Assembly (NCBI GenBank): GCA_005881895.1
Contig: VBCG01000151.1
Location: 1-48,984 of the forward strand
Direction of reading: 5' to 3'
Source: Betaproteobacteria bacterium
GTDB taxonomy: Bacteria; Pseudomonadota; Gammaproteobacteria; Burkholderiales; Casimicrobiaceae
Length of the DNA: 48,984 nucleotides
Shown: in pieces, positions 34,712 through 44,707 of the stretch
Layout of the letters: the number at the start of each line of letters is the position of its first letter
Position numbering within the stretch: the stretch's first letter is position 1
Made by a program: the position numbers and the translations under genes
The notes under the pieces: generated by a model
Told to the model about the DNA's origin: nothing
The model's database searches: none
Seen by the model: only the letters and a program-made list of their open reading frames with translations

Positions 34712-35476
34712 CTAATTCGTTTTAGTGGCGTTGATTTGATCGAGGCGCGTGCGAAATTGCGCGGCCCACTGATCGAACGCCTGCTTGGCGTAGGCCCAGG
34801 TGGAGTACGAGTCGAGATAATTCGTCGCCAAGCCGGCCATCGCCTGGTTTCCACCCTTGCTTGTGTCGACGACATACTTGCGGCCGAAGCGCGTTTCGGC
34901 GTACTCGGCAATGACGGCGTTGGTCTCTCCATCAATGAACTCGACCGCGATCGCCGAGCGTCCGAGGTAAGGCGCAGACCCGGCGGGACGGCCAGTGGCA
35001 GGGCCTGATGCGAGATCGGGCAACGTCGCAAACGGCGTCAGGAGAACGACAACGCTCATCGCCGGCTTTGTCGACACCAGATCCACCAGCGTGATGCGGA
35101 TACGGAGCACGCGAGGCGCCGATTGATCGACAAGGCGATACGGTGGATCGAGAGCCTTGACGATCGCTTGATGGAAATAATCGACCAGAGCCTTGAGATC
35201 GTTGGGATCGACCGACGACGATTCGCTGTCGAGATCAACGCGGATACGCTCGACGAGGATGCGATCGTATTGGCGAAAATCGATACCGGCATCCGTCCAG
35301 CTCATCGCGCCGCTCGCATCGGCATTCGGTCGCAGCCGATCCGGAAAGCTCAGTGCTTTGGCGTAGCGATCGGTTTTAGGGGCAGTACTGGACGTTGCAG
35401 CCGGCGGCGCGTTCGCGCACCCAACGAGCACCGCTACGCAAAGCGTGCCCAACATCGCCGGTGTTCTGTTCAACAT
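34712..35476 (-). CDS. DUF3313-like lipoprotein
   Basis: 254 residues from ATG 35476, preceded by GGGAGA. Lipoprotein signal MLNRTPAMLGTLCVAVLVGC with lipobox LVGC, so the mature protein is lipid-anchored at the envelope. The rest (YAKALSFPDRLRPNADASGAMSW, YDRILVERIRVDLDS, RVLRIRITLVDLVSTKPAMS and AVEFIDGETNAVIAEYAETR) fits the DUF3313 family of unknown function. Longer frame upstream lacks a ribosome site. It converges with amtB at the terminator. Confidence 0.82.
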   Translation of the reverse strand: MLNRTPAMLGTLCVAVLVGCANAPPAATSSTAPKTDRYAKALSFPDRLRPNADASGAMSWTDAGIDFRQYDRILVERIRVDLDSESSSVDPNDLKALVDYFHQAIVKALDPPYRLVDQSAPRVLRIRITLVDLVSTKPAMSVVVLLTPFATLPDLASGPATGRPAGSAPYLGRSAIAVEFIDGETNAVIAEYAETRFGRKYVVDTSKGGNQAMAGLATNYLDSYSTWAYAKQAFDQWAAQFRTRLDQINATKTN

Positions 35477-35672
35477 GCTGTCTCCCTTGATTATGGCCGT
35501 CGCCAGGGCGAGGCGAGCGACATGGTGGCGCATGGCTTCACGCAACGCAAGAACGACTGCGGCGGCCGCCAAACGCGCGCGGCGGGATATCCGATGCGAT
35601 CGGCTACAATCGTCGCGGCCTTCGACCCATACCACGTCCGCTACGTGCAGAACTGGCACCCGAACCCGCGTT

Positions 35673-36185
35673 GTGATTTCCCCGACGTATTGTCAGCTTG
35701 AGGCGCGCTACAACCGCTGGATGAACGAGCGTTTGTACGCGCTCGCCGGCGAGTTGAACGACGTTGAGCGCAAGCGCGATCGCGGCGCGTTCTTCGGCTC
35801 GATTCACCGCACGCTCAACCATCTCCTGTGGGGCGATCGGATTTGGCTCGGTCGCTTTGCCGGAAAGCCATGCGACGTCGCGCCGTATGGCGCCGACATG
35901 TTCGACGAATTCGAAAGGCTTTCGCGCGAGGGGGAAATGACGGACACGGCAATACTGACGTGGAGCGGCGACGTCACCGAGGCGTGGCTCGCATCGACGC
36001 TCGACTACCGCGCAGCGTCCGACGGGCGCCGCCGTCAGCTTCCCGCCTGGATCGCGGCCGTGCATCTTTACCAGCACGCAACCCATCACCGCGGGCAGCT
36101 GACGACGCTTCTCAAGCAAGCCGGAAAGGATCCCGGCATCACGGACTTGCCGTATCTGCCCGGTATCGTCCGCGTTCTCGACTAG
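35673..36185 (+). CDS. DinB family protein (DfsB-like metal-dependent four-helix protein)
   Basis: 170 residues starting at GTG 35673 (V-ISPTYCQLEARYNRWMNER). Four-helix bundle of the DinB/YfiT fold with metal-binding histidines: H50 in GSIHRTLNHLLWGDRIWL and the HLYQHATHHRGQL motif near the C-terminus. These proteins are often damage- or stress-linked, or thiol-dependent transferases; the actual reaction is unknown here. The conserved ISPTYCQL N-terminus supports the GTG start over internal ATGs. No strong ribosome site was seen. Confidence 0.82.
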   Translation: MISPTYCQLEARYNRWMNERLYALAGELNDVERKRDRGAFFGSIHRTLNHLLWGDRIWLGRFAGKPCDVAPYGADMFDEFERLSREGEMTDTAILTWSGDVTEAWLASTLDYRAASDGRRRQLPAWIAAVHLYQHATHHRGQLTTLLKQAGKDPGITDLPYLPGIVRVLD

Positions 36186-36188
36186 AGC

Positions 36189-36854
36189 TCAATCCTTGAT
36201 CTCGAGCTTCCTTCCGTGCGACTTCGTCTGCGGCGCCGGGATCTCGATCCGTAGCACGCCGTCCTTGAACTCCGCCGCGGCTGACTCGGTTTCCGTGCCT
36301 TCGGGCAACGGGATCGACCGATAGAAGCTGCCGTAGCTTCGTTCGCTCTGGTAATAACCGCGTTCGTCGATCGTGTGCTCCTGGCGCCGTTCGCCGGCGA
36401 TCGTCACGGCATCCTCGTCGATATGGACATCGAGGTCTTCCTTTTTTACGCCGGGTAGATCGGCGGAGATGCGGATCTTGCCGTCTTTCTCGCCCATTTC
36501 GATTCGCGGCGCCCACGCCGCCATCGAGCTTTCGCGCCCGAGGTCGCCGCCTTGCCAAAGGTCGGATGGAAAGAAGCTTCGGCCCATGCCGAAGTTCTCG
36601 AAGATCCGATCGATGTCGTCGGTCAGCCGTCGCATGAGCGAGAACGGTCCGAAGCCGGGATACGCGCCTTCGAGACCGGTCTCGTGCCGCCTGGCGAGAT
36701 TCCTTCGAGTCGTGGGTTGCGATTCCTGCGGATAGGTGCCTTGCGCGCCCATCGAGCTGCGCTGGCTCGGTTGCCATTCGCCTTGCTGCGCTCCAGCTCC
36801 GCTCGTTTGCGCGCGTTCCGAAGATTGCTGCCGGGATTGTCTGTCGTTGGCCAT
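36189..36854 (-). CDS. Small heat-shock protein Hsp20
   Basis: 221 residues. A long Q/S-rich N-terminal arm (about 1-60), a linker with GFGPFSLMRRLTDDIDRIFE, then the alpha-crystallin domain from about 115: APRIEMGEKDGKIRISADLP, GVKKEDLDVHIDEDAVTIAG, YGSFYRSIPLPEG, and the end VLRIEIPAP. It holds denatured proteins in an ATP-independent way. CAGGAG precedes ATG 36854. No sigma32-type promoter was evident. Its stop is four bases from the stop of the converging DinB-family gene. Confidence 0.95.
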   Translation of the reverse strand: MANDRQSRQQSSERAQTSGAGAQQGEWQPSQRSSMGAQGTYPQESQPTTRRNLARRHETGLEGAYPGFGPFSLMRRLTDDIDRIFENFGMGRSFFPSDLWQGGDLGRESSMAAWAPRIEMGEKDGKIRISADLPGVKKEDLDVHIDEDAVTIAGERRQEHTIDERGYYQSERSYGSFYRSIPLPEGTETESAAAEFKDGVLRIEIPAPQTKSHGRKLEIKD

Positions 36855-37036
36855 GGAAAACTCCTGCTGCGGTAAGAGATGATACGAACGCGGTGACCGA
36901 ACGCGCGTGGCGGGATCCGGCGGATGAGTAGAGCAGGTAGAAGCAATGCGCGGTCGATGCGACGGATTCGTACGACGCGAACCGATCACCAACGTCTTGG
37001 ACCACAGATCGCGCCGAGATTTCCGCGCTCGAGGGC

Positions 37037-38290
37037 CTAATCGCCGATATCCGAAATTTCGTCGAACAACGACGGCGTCGGCTCGGCCGCAAACACAGTT
37101 TGTGGCGCGTTCGATGCTTGCGACAGTGCGGCGACTCGCACACCAAGCAGGCGGATCCGTCGCGTGAGGGGCACGCGTTTCAGACATTCGCCGGCCACGC
37201 GCCGGATCGTCCCGGAATCCTGCGTCGATGTTTCCATCGTGTGATCGCGCGTGACCGTCTTGAAATTGTCAAAGCGAAGCTTCAAGCCGATCGTCTTGCC
37301 GACGTAGCCTTTGCGCCGCAAGTCGTCGCTCACGCCTTCGCAAAGCTCGGTAAAGATTCGTGAAAGTGCCTCACGATCGCGTGTCGGATCGAGATCGTGA
37401 TCGAATGTCATTTCACGGCTGATCGACTTGGGCTCGCTCGCCGTCACCAACGGACGCTCGTCGCGGCCGTGCGAGGCGTCGTGCAGCCAGGCGCCTTGAT
37501 TCGCGCCGAACTTTTCGATCAGCCACGCGCGGTCCACCTGCGCGAGCTCGCCAATAGTCCGGATGCCGAGCGCTTCGAGGCGCGCGTTCGATTTGGGGCC
37601 GACGCCATTGATTTTGCGCACAGCCAATGGCCAGATCCGGCGCACAATGTCGTCGTCTCGCAGCAGCGTCAACCCATCGGGCTTGTCCAGCTCCGACGCG
37701 ATCTTCGCGAGCAACTTGTTGCGGGCGATCGCGATCGAGCACGTCAAGCCGGTTGCCGCGCGCACGGCCCGCTTAATCGCCTTCCCAACGTCGCGGGCAC
37801 GAAGCCATCGATCGTTTTCCGGCTCGGCCACTCGGCCCATCGGGGCAGGCGGCCCGACGTCGGTCAAGTCGATGTAGATTTCATCGATGCCGCGGTCCTC
37901 GATCTCGGTCGCAATTGTCCGCACGGCGGCCTTGAACATATGCGAATAGCGCCGATACGCGTCGAAGTCGATCGGCAACAGAATCGCTTCCGGCGCGAGC
38001 GCCGCCGCTTTCATCAGTCCCATCGCCGAATGCAAGCCGAGCGCGCGTGCTTCGTAGGTTGCCGTCGTAATGACGCCTCGACCTGCGTAGTCGGCGAGCG
38101 TCGCGAATGTGCGCGTCCGTTGTCCGGTTGCGGGATCGATTGATTCCTGGGGCGCATGCCGTCGACCACCGCCGATCGCCACCGCGCGACCGCGTAGCTC
38201 GGGATAGCGCAACAGCTCGACGGACGCATAGAACGCGTCCATGTCGAGATGCGCGATCAATCGATGAGGCGCAACGATGTCCGTGGTCAT
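37037..38290 (-). CDS. dinB: DNA polymerase IV
   Basis: 417 residues, Y-family translesion polymerase. Palm motifs LIAHLDMDAFYASVELL (D16) and GIDEIYIDLTD; the little finger begins near DLDPTRDREALSRIFTE. An insertion relative to E. coli DinB is visible after the N-terminal GGGRRHAPQESIDPATGQRT, as in many betaproteobacterial homologues. The ATG at 38290 was preferred to a GTG twelve bases upstream. No LexA-like dyad was found in the short upstream space. Confidence 0.93.
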   Translation of the reverse strand: MTTDIVAPHRLIAHLDMDAFYASVELLRYPELRGRAVAIGGGRRHAPQESIDPATGQRTRTFATLADYAGRGVITTATYEARALGLHSAMGLMKAAALAPEAILLPIDFDAYRRYSHMFKAAVRTIATEIEDRGIDEIYIDLTDVGPPAPMGRVAEPENDRWLRARDVGKAIKRAVRAATGLTCSIAIARNKLLAKIASELDKPDGLTLLRDDDIVRRIWPLAVRKINGVGPKSNARLEALGIRTIGELAQVDRAWLIEKFGANQGAWLHDASHGRDERPLVTASEPKSISREMTFDHDLDPTRDREALSRIFTELCEGVSDDLRRKGYVGKTIGLKLRFDNFKTVTRDHTMETSTQDSGTIRRVAGECLKRVPLTRRIRLLGVRVAALSQASNAPQTVFAAEPTPSLFDEISDIGD

Positions 38291-38339
38291 GGCATTCGCC
38301 ACGACAGTTTACCGGCGCTGGACGGGCGATGCTAAGACG

Positions 38340-40721
38340 TCAGACGGCGCGCCGCAGGCTACCGATCGTTGCGACGCGCGCTTCGATGTGGCCTGCGAGC
38401 CTCGCGGCGACTTCATCTGCGGTGAGCGGACGGCTCAGCAGGAACCCTTGAACCATGTCGCAGCCCAGCGCGCGCAGCCGCTCGAGCGCGCCTTCGTCTT
38501 CTACGCCTTCAGCGACAACAGTGAGGCCCATGTTATGCGCGAGCTCGATCGTCGAGCGCACGATCATCGTGTCGCTCGCATCGCGCGCCATGTTCATGAC
38601 GAACGACTTGTCGATCTTGAGCTCATCGACCGGCAACCTGCGCAAATAGGCGAGCGATGAATAGCCGGTGCCGTAATCATCGATCGCAAGCCGGCAGCCG
38701 AGCGCATGCAGCCGACTCAGGTTGTCGATGGCATTGCCGGGGTCATCAAGGATCGCGCTTTCCGTGATTTCGAACGTGATCCAATGCGCGGCGCAGCCGT
38801 GCGCTTGCAACAACGCAGCGAAGCGCTCGGGCAACTGGAGGTCCATCAGGTCGCGTGCCGAGATGTTGATCGACACGTTCATCGGCAACCCGTCGCGGCG
38901 CCACGTCGCGCATTGCGCGATTGCCCGCAACATCACCCATTGCGTGATTCTGCGTATATAGCCGGTCTGCTCGGCGAAGGGAATGAACTCGGCGGGTGGC
39001 ACTAATCCACGGGCAGGATGCTGCCAGCGCACCAATGCCTCGACGTGATGCTCGGACCGATTGCGAAGCGCAATCTTCGGCTGGTAAAGAAGCGTCAGTT
39101 CGTCGGCGTCAACCGCCTTGCGCAGATCGCCCATCAGCGACAGCCGTTCGCGGCTGTGCTGATCATAGCGATCGTCCCACACGAGCACGCCCAGATTGTT
39201 TCGTTTCGCGGCGTACATTGCGACGTCGGCGTGGCGGACAAGCGTCGAACGTTCGCTGCCATGCTCGGGGAACACGGCGATGCCGATGCTCGCGCGAACG
39301 TCGACCTGATGCCCGTCGAGATTCATCGGCGCTTCCAGCGCGCGCAAGATCGCATCGGCGACACGCTGCGCGTCGCTCGCGTTATTGCCTGACAGCAGCA
39401 GCGCGAATTCGTCGCCGCCAAGGCGCGCGATCGTGTCGCTCTTGCGCTTGACGACATTCTGAATCCGCGCGGCGACCTCGAGAAGCAGCAGATCGCCGAT
39501 GGCGTGTCCCAGCGTGTCGTTAACGTATTTGAAGTGATCGATGTCCATCAGCAGCACGGCGACCGTCGACCGTTCGCGCGCAGCGACGGCAAACGCGTGG
39601 TCGGCGCGGTCGGCGAACAGGGTGCGATTGGGCAATCCAGTCAGCGTGTCGCGATATGCGAGGTTGGTGATGCGCTCCTCGCGTGAAGCCATGCCTTCGA
39701 GCATCATGCGAAAGGCTGTCGCCAAATCGCCGATTTCGTCTTTGCGCGATGTCGCGGGCACCGTCGCGAAGTCGCCGGCTGCCACCCGTCGCGCAAATCC
39801 CGCGAGCGAACGCACTGGTTGCGCGATACCGCGCGCGATCACGATGCTGGCGATGATCGATACGATTGCGGCGGCGAGCGAAATCCATGCGAGCTCCCGC
39901 TGCAGACGCCGGAACGGTTCCATTGCGCTCGACAACGGCTGTTGCAGCACGACGGCGACCGTGTCGTCGGTATGGGCGGGCAGCGTCGCGATCCGCGTGA
40001 TCGCATCTGCGCTATACATCGCATTGCCGTCGTCATCGCGCCAGGCAAAGTGTCCTGCGGAGATGTCGCGCAAGAAGGACGCGCGGTGCTCGTCGGCAAG
40101 TGTCGTCGCCTGCAACTTCCATTCGTTGCCGGGGATGCGGCTCAGGAACGATACGTCGAGCCGCAGCAAGCGGCCCGTCTCGCGCGCAAATCCATCGTTG
40201 ACCGGATAACCGACCGCGATCCATGCAATCGGCGAAGGTGGCAGCATCGGGACGATCACGAGCTGATAGAGCTGACCGCGCACAACGACCATTGCCGATG
40301 CTTGTCCGGCGGCGCGGGCCTGGGCGATCAGCTTCGGAAAGAAAAATGGCTCCCCGATGCCGATACCCATCGTGTCGGCGACGACGACATCGTCGGCACG
40401 GATCAGCATGACGAGCTCGGCGTCGATCTGCCGGCCATAGCGCGCGAGAACGGGCGTGACATCCGATTTGTCGCGTGGCGCGATTGCCGTTCTGAACGCT
40501 TGCGTGGCCGAAAGTAGTTTCGCAGATTGAATGAGACGATCGAGTTCCTGTTCGCGTACGCGTTCGAACACGCGAGCGCCCGCGACCAGATCCTCGCCGA
40601 TCGATTTACGCGCGGTCGCAAGCCCTACGGAGTTGACGAGGACGAATACGCCGAGCTGGACGAGTACGATCAGCGCTAGAAACAGCGCGACGATGCGGGT
40701 TTGCAGACTACCGATTGACAT
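38340..40721 (-). CDS. Membrane-bound GGDEF-EAL protein (c-di-GMP cyclase/phosphodiesterase)
   Basis: 793 residues. Helix at about 9-33, periplasmic sensor to about 280 (double-CACHE-like, with WIAVGYPVND and FLSRIPGNEW), second helix at about 281-299, HAMP to about 350, then GGDEF with intact RLGGDEF at 433-439 and an allosteric I-site R426-K-S-D429 exactly five residues before it. The EAL domain has E561-A-L and later EITESAILDDP, DDYGTGYSSLAYL and VVAEGVEDEGAL, all expected for an active phosphodiesterase. Both activities may be present, with the sensor choosing between them. Single gene; no linked effector. Confidence 0.95.
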   Translation of the reverse strand: MSIGSLQTRIVALFLALIVLVQLGVFVLVNSVGLATARKSIGEDLVAGARVFERVREQELDRLIQSAKLLSATQAFRTAIAPRDKSDVTPVLARYGRQIDAELVMLIRADDVVVADTMGIGIGEPFFFPKLIAQARAAGQASAMVVVRGQLYQLVIVPMLPPSPIAWIAVGYPVNDGFARETGRLLRLDVSFLSRIPGNEWKLQATTLADEHRASFLRDISAGHFAWRDDDGNAMYSADAITRIATLPAHTDDTVAVVLQQPLSSAMEPFRRLQRELAWISLAAAIVSIIASIVIARGIAQPVRSLAGFARRVAAGDFATVPATSRKDEIGDLATAFRMMLEGMASREERITNLAYRDTLTGLPNRTLFADRADHAFAVAARERSTVAVLLMDIDHFKYVNDTLGHAIGDLLLLEVAARIQNVVKRKSDTIARLGGDEFALLLSGNNASDAQRVADAILRALEAPMNLDGHQVDVRASIGIAVFPEHGSERSTLVRHADVAMYAAKRNNLGVLVWDDRYDQHSRERLSLMGDLRKAVDADELTLLYQPKIALRNRSEHHVEALVRWQHPARGLVPPAEFIPFAEQTGYIRRITQWVMLRAIAQCATWRRDGLPMNVSINISARDLMDLQLPERFAALLQAHGCAAHWITFEITESAILDDPGNAIDNLSRLHALGCRLAIDDYGTGYSSLAYLRRLPVDELKIDKSFVMNMARDASDTMIVRSTIELAHNMGLTVVAEGVEDEGALERLRALGCDMVQGFLLSRPLTADEVAARLAGHIEARVATIGSLRRAV

Positions 40722-41128
40722 ATGGATCGAAACAAACGCGCGGGTCGAAAGAGCCGAACGCCCTCATGTGCCGTCGTTGCGCCACTACACCGCAAAAGCG
40801 GCAGCGTTGTTGACGTGGTCGACGTCGATCGTCGTTACCGCACCGCAGAAAGCCGGCGAGTGCGGGTCGGCCGGGACACCGGTCGCCTTCGGATCGGGGG
40901 AAGAAAGCGCTCGCCGGCACAAAGTCCCGGCCGTGGCGTAGCCCTAAGCAAGTTCTTTGCCCGGGGGACAAGCGCGCCGTTACGAGAGCGTGTTACGCGT
41001 TGTCGTCAACAACGGCGAGCGCCGCCCGGTATTTTCGCGGTGCTCGGTAAGGTTCGCTCCGCGTGGCGGGCGACGGCAGCTTTAAGTTTCTGTACCGCGC
41101 TTAGCCCGCACGCGCTGCGACGGGTACT
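40722..41128. other. Intergenic region, no gene recognised
   Basis: About 400 bases between the GGDEF-EAL start and the xerC stop. Open frames across it are R/C/P-rich and show no conserved pattern or ribosome site. A small palindrome CCGCAAAAGCGG lies near 40790. It should contain the promoter of the GGDEF-EAL gene, but no clear hexamers were seen. Confidence 0.5.
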
Positions 41129-42049
41129 TTACGTTCGTTTTTTGCGGCGCGCGCGAGGATGCGCCGCGTCGTAAACCTTCGCGAGCGCCTGGAAGTCGAG
41201 ATGCGTGTACACCTGCGTGCTTGCGATCGATGAGTGCCCGAGCATTTCCTGAACGGCCCGCAAGTCGCCCGACGATTGCAGAACATGCGATGCAAACGAA
41301 TGGCGCAACATGTGCGGGTGAACGTGGCGCCCCAGGCCTTGCTTGATCGCCCATGCCGCGAGGCGACGCTCGATCGAGCGCGGCGAAAGACGCCGGCCAT
41401 GAACGCCGATGAACATGGCGGGCTCGGTAGGCGCAACGAGCGCTACGCGCACCGCAAGCCATGTCTCGATGGCAGTGCGCGCAGGAGCGCCCACCGGCAC
41501 GATGCGTTCCTTCGCGCCTTTGCCGAACACGCGCACTTCGCCGGTCGTAAGATCGAGCCGATCGACATCGAGATTCGCGAGCTCGGAGAGCCGCAAACCG
41601 GATGAATAGGCGAGCTCGAACAGGGCGCGATCGCGCAGGGCTAATTCGTCATCGCCGTCGATCGACACGAGACGAACCGCTTCGTCGGGCGTCAACGCTG
41701 ACGGCAGGCGCTTCGGCGACTTCGGCGCTTTGAGCCCGCCCGTCGGATCCTCGCGCACCATTGGATCGCGTTCGATCAAGAAGCGAAAAAATGTGCGCCA
41801 CGCGGAGAGCATCCGCGCGAGGCTGCGTCCGGAAAGTCCGCCGCCGTGCAGCGTCGCGAGAAACCGCGCGAGCTCTGCGCGCATGAGCACCTTGACGGAT
41901 TTCTCGCCGCAGAGTGCGCAGAGTTTTCCCGCGTCGCGCAGATAAGCCGCGCGTGTGTGTGTCGCCCGCGTTGCGAGGTGCAATGCAAAGGCGTCGATCA
42001 GTGCGGCGTTGGCTTCGCTGATGACGTTCGCGGAGCCGGGGGCCTGCAC
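41129..42049 (-). CDS. xerC: Tyrosine recombinase XerC
   Basis: 306 residues from a GTG at 42049. N-terminal SAM-like domain (AFALHLATRATHTRAAYLRD), catalytic domain with the first Arg in ELAYSSGLRLSELANLD, the Lys strand, HPHMLRHSFASHVLQ, LGHSSIASTQ and the nucleophile Tyr in QVYTHLDF. It resolves chromosome dimers at dif together with XerD. It sits in the conserved dapF - DUF484 - xerC order, starting about ten bases after DUF484. Its C-terminal tail (AHPRARRKKRT) is typical of XerC. Confidence 0.95.
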   Translation of the reverse strand: MQAPGSANVISEANAALIDAFALHLATRATHTRAAYLRDAGKLCALCGEKSVKVLMRAELARFLATLHGGGLSGRSLARMLSAWRTFFRFLIERDPMVREDPTGGLKAPKSPKRLPSALTPDEAVRLVSIDGDDELALRDRALFELAYSSGLRLSELANLDVDRLDLTTGEVRVFGKGAKERIVPVGAPARTAIETWLAVRVALVAPTEPAMFIGVHGRRLSPRSIERRLAAWAIKQGLGRHVHPHMLRHSFASHVLQSSGDLRAVQEMLGHSSIASTQVYTHLDFQALAKVYDAAHPRARRKKRT

Positions 42050-42059
42050 GCCGATGCCT

Positions 42060-42713
42060 TCAGGACAGCGGTAAGAATCGCGCGGCAGCGACGCTCGCCA
42101 GCTCGGCGAGCCGCGTCAGGAACATCGTCCCCATCCCCGCATGAAATCGATGAGGATCGGGACTTCCCAACATCAGCAAGCCGAACGTGGTCGTCGTGCG
42201 CAACGGCATCGATGCAAACGAGAGCAGCGCCCCGCCGTCGTCGAACCATTCGCGCGATTCGAACGGCGGCGCCGGCCCGCAATAGGGGCTGCCGAGCTGA
42301 CTCGCGTACTCACGCACTTCGGGCGACGTGGCGGCGAGCTCGGGAAGATACGATCTCTCGGGTACCTTTCCCCACAGCCGGGACGCGACTTCCGGAACGC
42401 CGAAATCCTCCTTCAGACTGTGATAAATGACGGCGAGAGTCGCTTCGAGATCCGGCGCCGCGAAGAGCGCCAGCGTCGAGCGATGGATCTTTTCGCCCGT
42501 CATCTCGTTTTCGGAGCCGAAGCGAATCAGTTCGCGGAGCTTCGATTCGAGCTCATGATTTTTTTCCCGTAGCGTGACGATTTGCCGCTCGGCAATCGGG
42601 ATCGCGTGTCCGCCATGCGGATGGGGAACGAAGATCTCGGCGATCATGTCGGCGTAATCTTCGAAGAACTGCGGGTTCTGCTTCAAGTATTCTGCAACGG
42701 CGTTTACATCCAT
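42060..42713 (-). CDS. DUF484 family protein
   Basis: 217 residues. Starts MDVNAVAEYLKQNPQFFEDY with the expected VPHPHGGHAIPIAERQIVTL block, a coiled coil (REKNHELESKLREL) and a GAF-like C-terminal domain. The family is found between dapF and xerC in most beta- and gammaproteobacteria, as here. Molecular role unknown. GAAGAG upstream of the ATG at 42713 supports the start; the extra 24 residues of the longer frame overlap the space to dapF and are basic and unconserved. Confidence 0.9.
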   Translation of the reverse strand: MDVNAVAEYLKQNPQFFEDYADMIAEIFVPHPHGGHAIPIAERQIVTLREKNHELESKLRELIRFGSENEMTGEKIHRSTLALFAAPDLEATLAVIYHSLKEDFGVPEVASRLWGKVPERSYLPELAATSPEVREYASQLGSPYCGPAPPFESREWFDDGGALLSFASMPLRTTTTFGLLMLGSPDPHRFHAGMGTMFLTRLAELASVAAARFLPLS

Positions 42714-42745
42714 TCGCTCTTCTCGTCCTTTGGTTTTTTTGCCAT

Positions 42746-43600
42746 CTACATTGCGCCGCCCGCTTGTGGCAGCGGCGTCTCCCATACGCCCTCGAACACT
42801 TTAGTCGCAGCGCCTTTCATTGACACGGAACGTTCGCCGCCCTCCCAGGTGATCGTAAGAACGCCCCCCCTTGTCGCAACATGCACATTTGAATCGAGTA
42901 AGCCGCGCCGCACGCCCGCCACGACGGCGGCACATGCGCCGCTTCCACACGCGGGCGTTTCACCAGCACCGCGCTCCCACACGCGCAACCGAATGTTAGC
43001 GCGATCGACGACCTGCATGTATCCCGCGTTCACGCGCCGTGGAAAGCGCGGGTGTCGCTCGATCAACGGGCCCTGCGTCGTCACCGGCGCCGCATCGAGA
43101 TCATCGACGACCTGCACGGCGTGCGGATTGCCCATCGACAATGCGGAAATCTCGACGACCTTACCGTCGACGTCGAGAGGCTCGCTAATCGCGCCTTGGC
43201 CGCCGATGAACGGAATCTGTTGCGGAGGAAATCTCGGCGCCCCCATGTCGACGACGACCTCGCCATCGGATGCGAGCCTGGGAACGATGATCCCGGACGC
43301 AGTCTCGACGCGAATTTCCCGCTTCGTCGTGAGACCGCGGTCGCGGACAAAGATAACGAAGCAACGCGCGCCGTTACCGCATTGCTCGACTTCACCGCCG
43401 TCCGCGTTGAAGATCCGATAGCGAAAGTCGGCGTCCGCTGACGTTGGCGGCTCGACGACGAGCACCTGATCGCAGCCCACGCCAAAGCGCCGATCGGCAA
43501 CCACGCGCACCTGCGACGGCGTCAGGGTGAATGGCTCGCGCGTTGCGTCGACGACGACGAAGTCGTTGCCGAGACCCTGCATTTTCGTGAAGCGAAGCAT
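42746..43600 (-). CDS. dapF: Diaminopimelate epimerase
   Basis: 284 residues. Interconverts LL- and meso-diaminopimelate for lysine and peptidoglycan synthesis. Catalytic cysteines are C74 in [10 protein letters not shown] and C218 in [11 protein letters not shown], the paired thiol acid/base of the family. The N-terminus [19 protein letters not shown] fixes the start at ATG 43600; a GTG two codons earlier is possible. It heads the dapF-DUF484-xerC run and follows ychF after about 25 bases. Confidence 0.96.
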   Translation of the reverse strand: MLRFTKMQGLGNDFVVVDATREPFTLTPSQVRVVADRRFGVGCDQVLVVEPPTSADADFRYRIFNADGGEVEQCGNGARCFVIFVRDRGLTTKREIRVETASGIIVPRLASDGEVVVDMGAPRFPPQQIPFIGGQGAISEPLDVDGKVVEISALSMGNPHAVQVVDDLDAAPVTTQGPLIERHPRFPRRVNAGYMQVVDRANIRLRVWERGAGETPACGSGACAAVVAGVRRGLLDSNVHVATRGGVLTITWEGGERSVSMKGAATKVFEGVWETPLPQAGGAM

Positions 43601-43624
43601 CGGCACGAATCAAATCCGATCACG

Positions 43625-44707
43625 CTAGACGTTAAACCGTGATTGCGGACGGAAAGCCGCGCTATTATTTTCGAGTCGCATCTTCCCCGCTTCTTTCGCG
43701 CCCTGCTCACCGTTGCACGCGACGTAATCGGCGTACGCGATCGTTTCCGCGCGAATGAAACCCTTCTCGAAATCAGTGTGGATGACGCCCGCCGCTTGCG
43801 GCGCAGTTGCGCCGGCGCGCACGGTCCACGCACGCACTTCCTTGTCGCCCGCGGTGAAGAACGTCTGCAGGCCCAGCAATCGATAGCCTGCGTGAATGAC
43901 GCGATCGAGACCCGGCTCGGTTTGGCCGAGGTCGGCGAGAAATGCGGCTTTGTCGGCCTCGTCGAGATCGGCGATTTCCGCCTCGAGCGCGGCGCTGATT
44001 GCGACGACCGGCGCGTTCTCGCCTTTCGCGTGACCTTCGACCTGCGCAAGATACGGATTGTCCTTGAAGCCACGTTCGGAGACGTTGGCCACGTACATCG
44101 TCGGCTTCATCGTCAACAGAAAGAACGGTCGCAGAACGTCTTTCTCTTCCGGATAGAGATCCGCGCTGCGGGCGGGACGGCCCTCGTTTAGCACTGCATC
44201 GACCTTTTGGAGCGCCGCGACGATTCGCTGCGCTTCCTTGTCGCCGCCTGCGCGCGCCGCCTTCGTGTACTTTGCGAGTTGCTTGTCAACAGAAGTGAGA
44301 TCGGCGAGTGCCAATTCCGTGTTGATCGTTTCGATGTCGGAGACGGGATTGATCTTGCCCGTGACGTGCACAACGTTGCTGTCGTCGAAACAGCGCACGA
44401 CGTGCGCGATCGCGTCGGTTTCGCGAATATTGGCCAGGAATTGATTGCCGAGCCCTTCGCCCTTGGACGCACCGGCGACGAGCCCCGCGATGTCGACGAA
44501 CTCGACGGTCGCTGGAATCATTTTTTGCGGTTTCGCGATCGCGGCCAGCGCCGCAAGCCGCGGATCCGGCACCTCGACAATGCCGATATTCGGCTCGATC
44601 GTGCAGAACGGATAGTTCTCCGCCGCGATGCCCGCCTTGGTGAGCGCGTTGAACAGCGTCGACTTGCCGACGTTCGGCAGACCAACGATTCCACATCGAA
44701 CGGTCAT
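43625..44707 (-). CDS. ychF: Ribosome-binding ATPase YchF, with altered C-terminus
   Basis: 360 residues. Obg-like P-loop NTPase: [18 protein letters not shown] at 9-26, then [20 protein letters not shown] and NVSE (ATP-specific instead of NKxD). The C-terminal TGS domain begins near [20 protein letters not shown]. The usual end is about EGKDYxVxDGDVxxFRFNV; here it reads [17 protein letters not shown], so the GKDY...DGDV strands are missing but RFNV is kept. The gene may still work, or it may have a local replacement or assembly error. Its ATG overlaps the pth stop (ATGA). Confidence 0.93.
   Translation of the reverse strand: MTVRCGIVGLPNVGKSTLFNALTKAGIAAENYPFCTIEPNIGIVEVPDPRLAALAAIAKPQKMIPATVEFVDIAGLVAGASKGEGLGNQFLANIRETDAIAHVVRCFDDSNVVHVTGKINPVSDIETINTELALADLTSVDKQLAKYTKAARAGGDKEAQRIVAALQKVDAVLNEGRPARSADLYPEEKDVLRPFFLLTMKPTMYVANVSERGFKDNPYLAQVEGHAKGENAPVVAISAALEAEIADLDEADKAAFLADLGQTEPGLDRVIHAGYRLLGLQTFFTAGDKEVRAWTVRAGATAPQAAGVIHTDFEKGFIRAETIAYADYVACNGEQGAKEAGKMRLENNSAAFRPQSRFNV

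Noticed and set aside
36855-37036. Possible heat-shock (sigma32) promoter or thermosensor before hsp20
   Set aside because: No CTTGAAA/CCCATNT pair and no clear structured leader were seen.
38291-38339. Possible LexA box before dinB
   Set aside because: No CTGT-N8-ACAG dyad could be read; only an isolated ACAG-like piece is present.
40708-41174. Open frames in the gap upstream of the GGDEF-EAL gene
   Set aside because: Translations are R/P/C-rich with no family pattern and no ribosome site.
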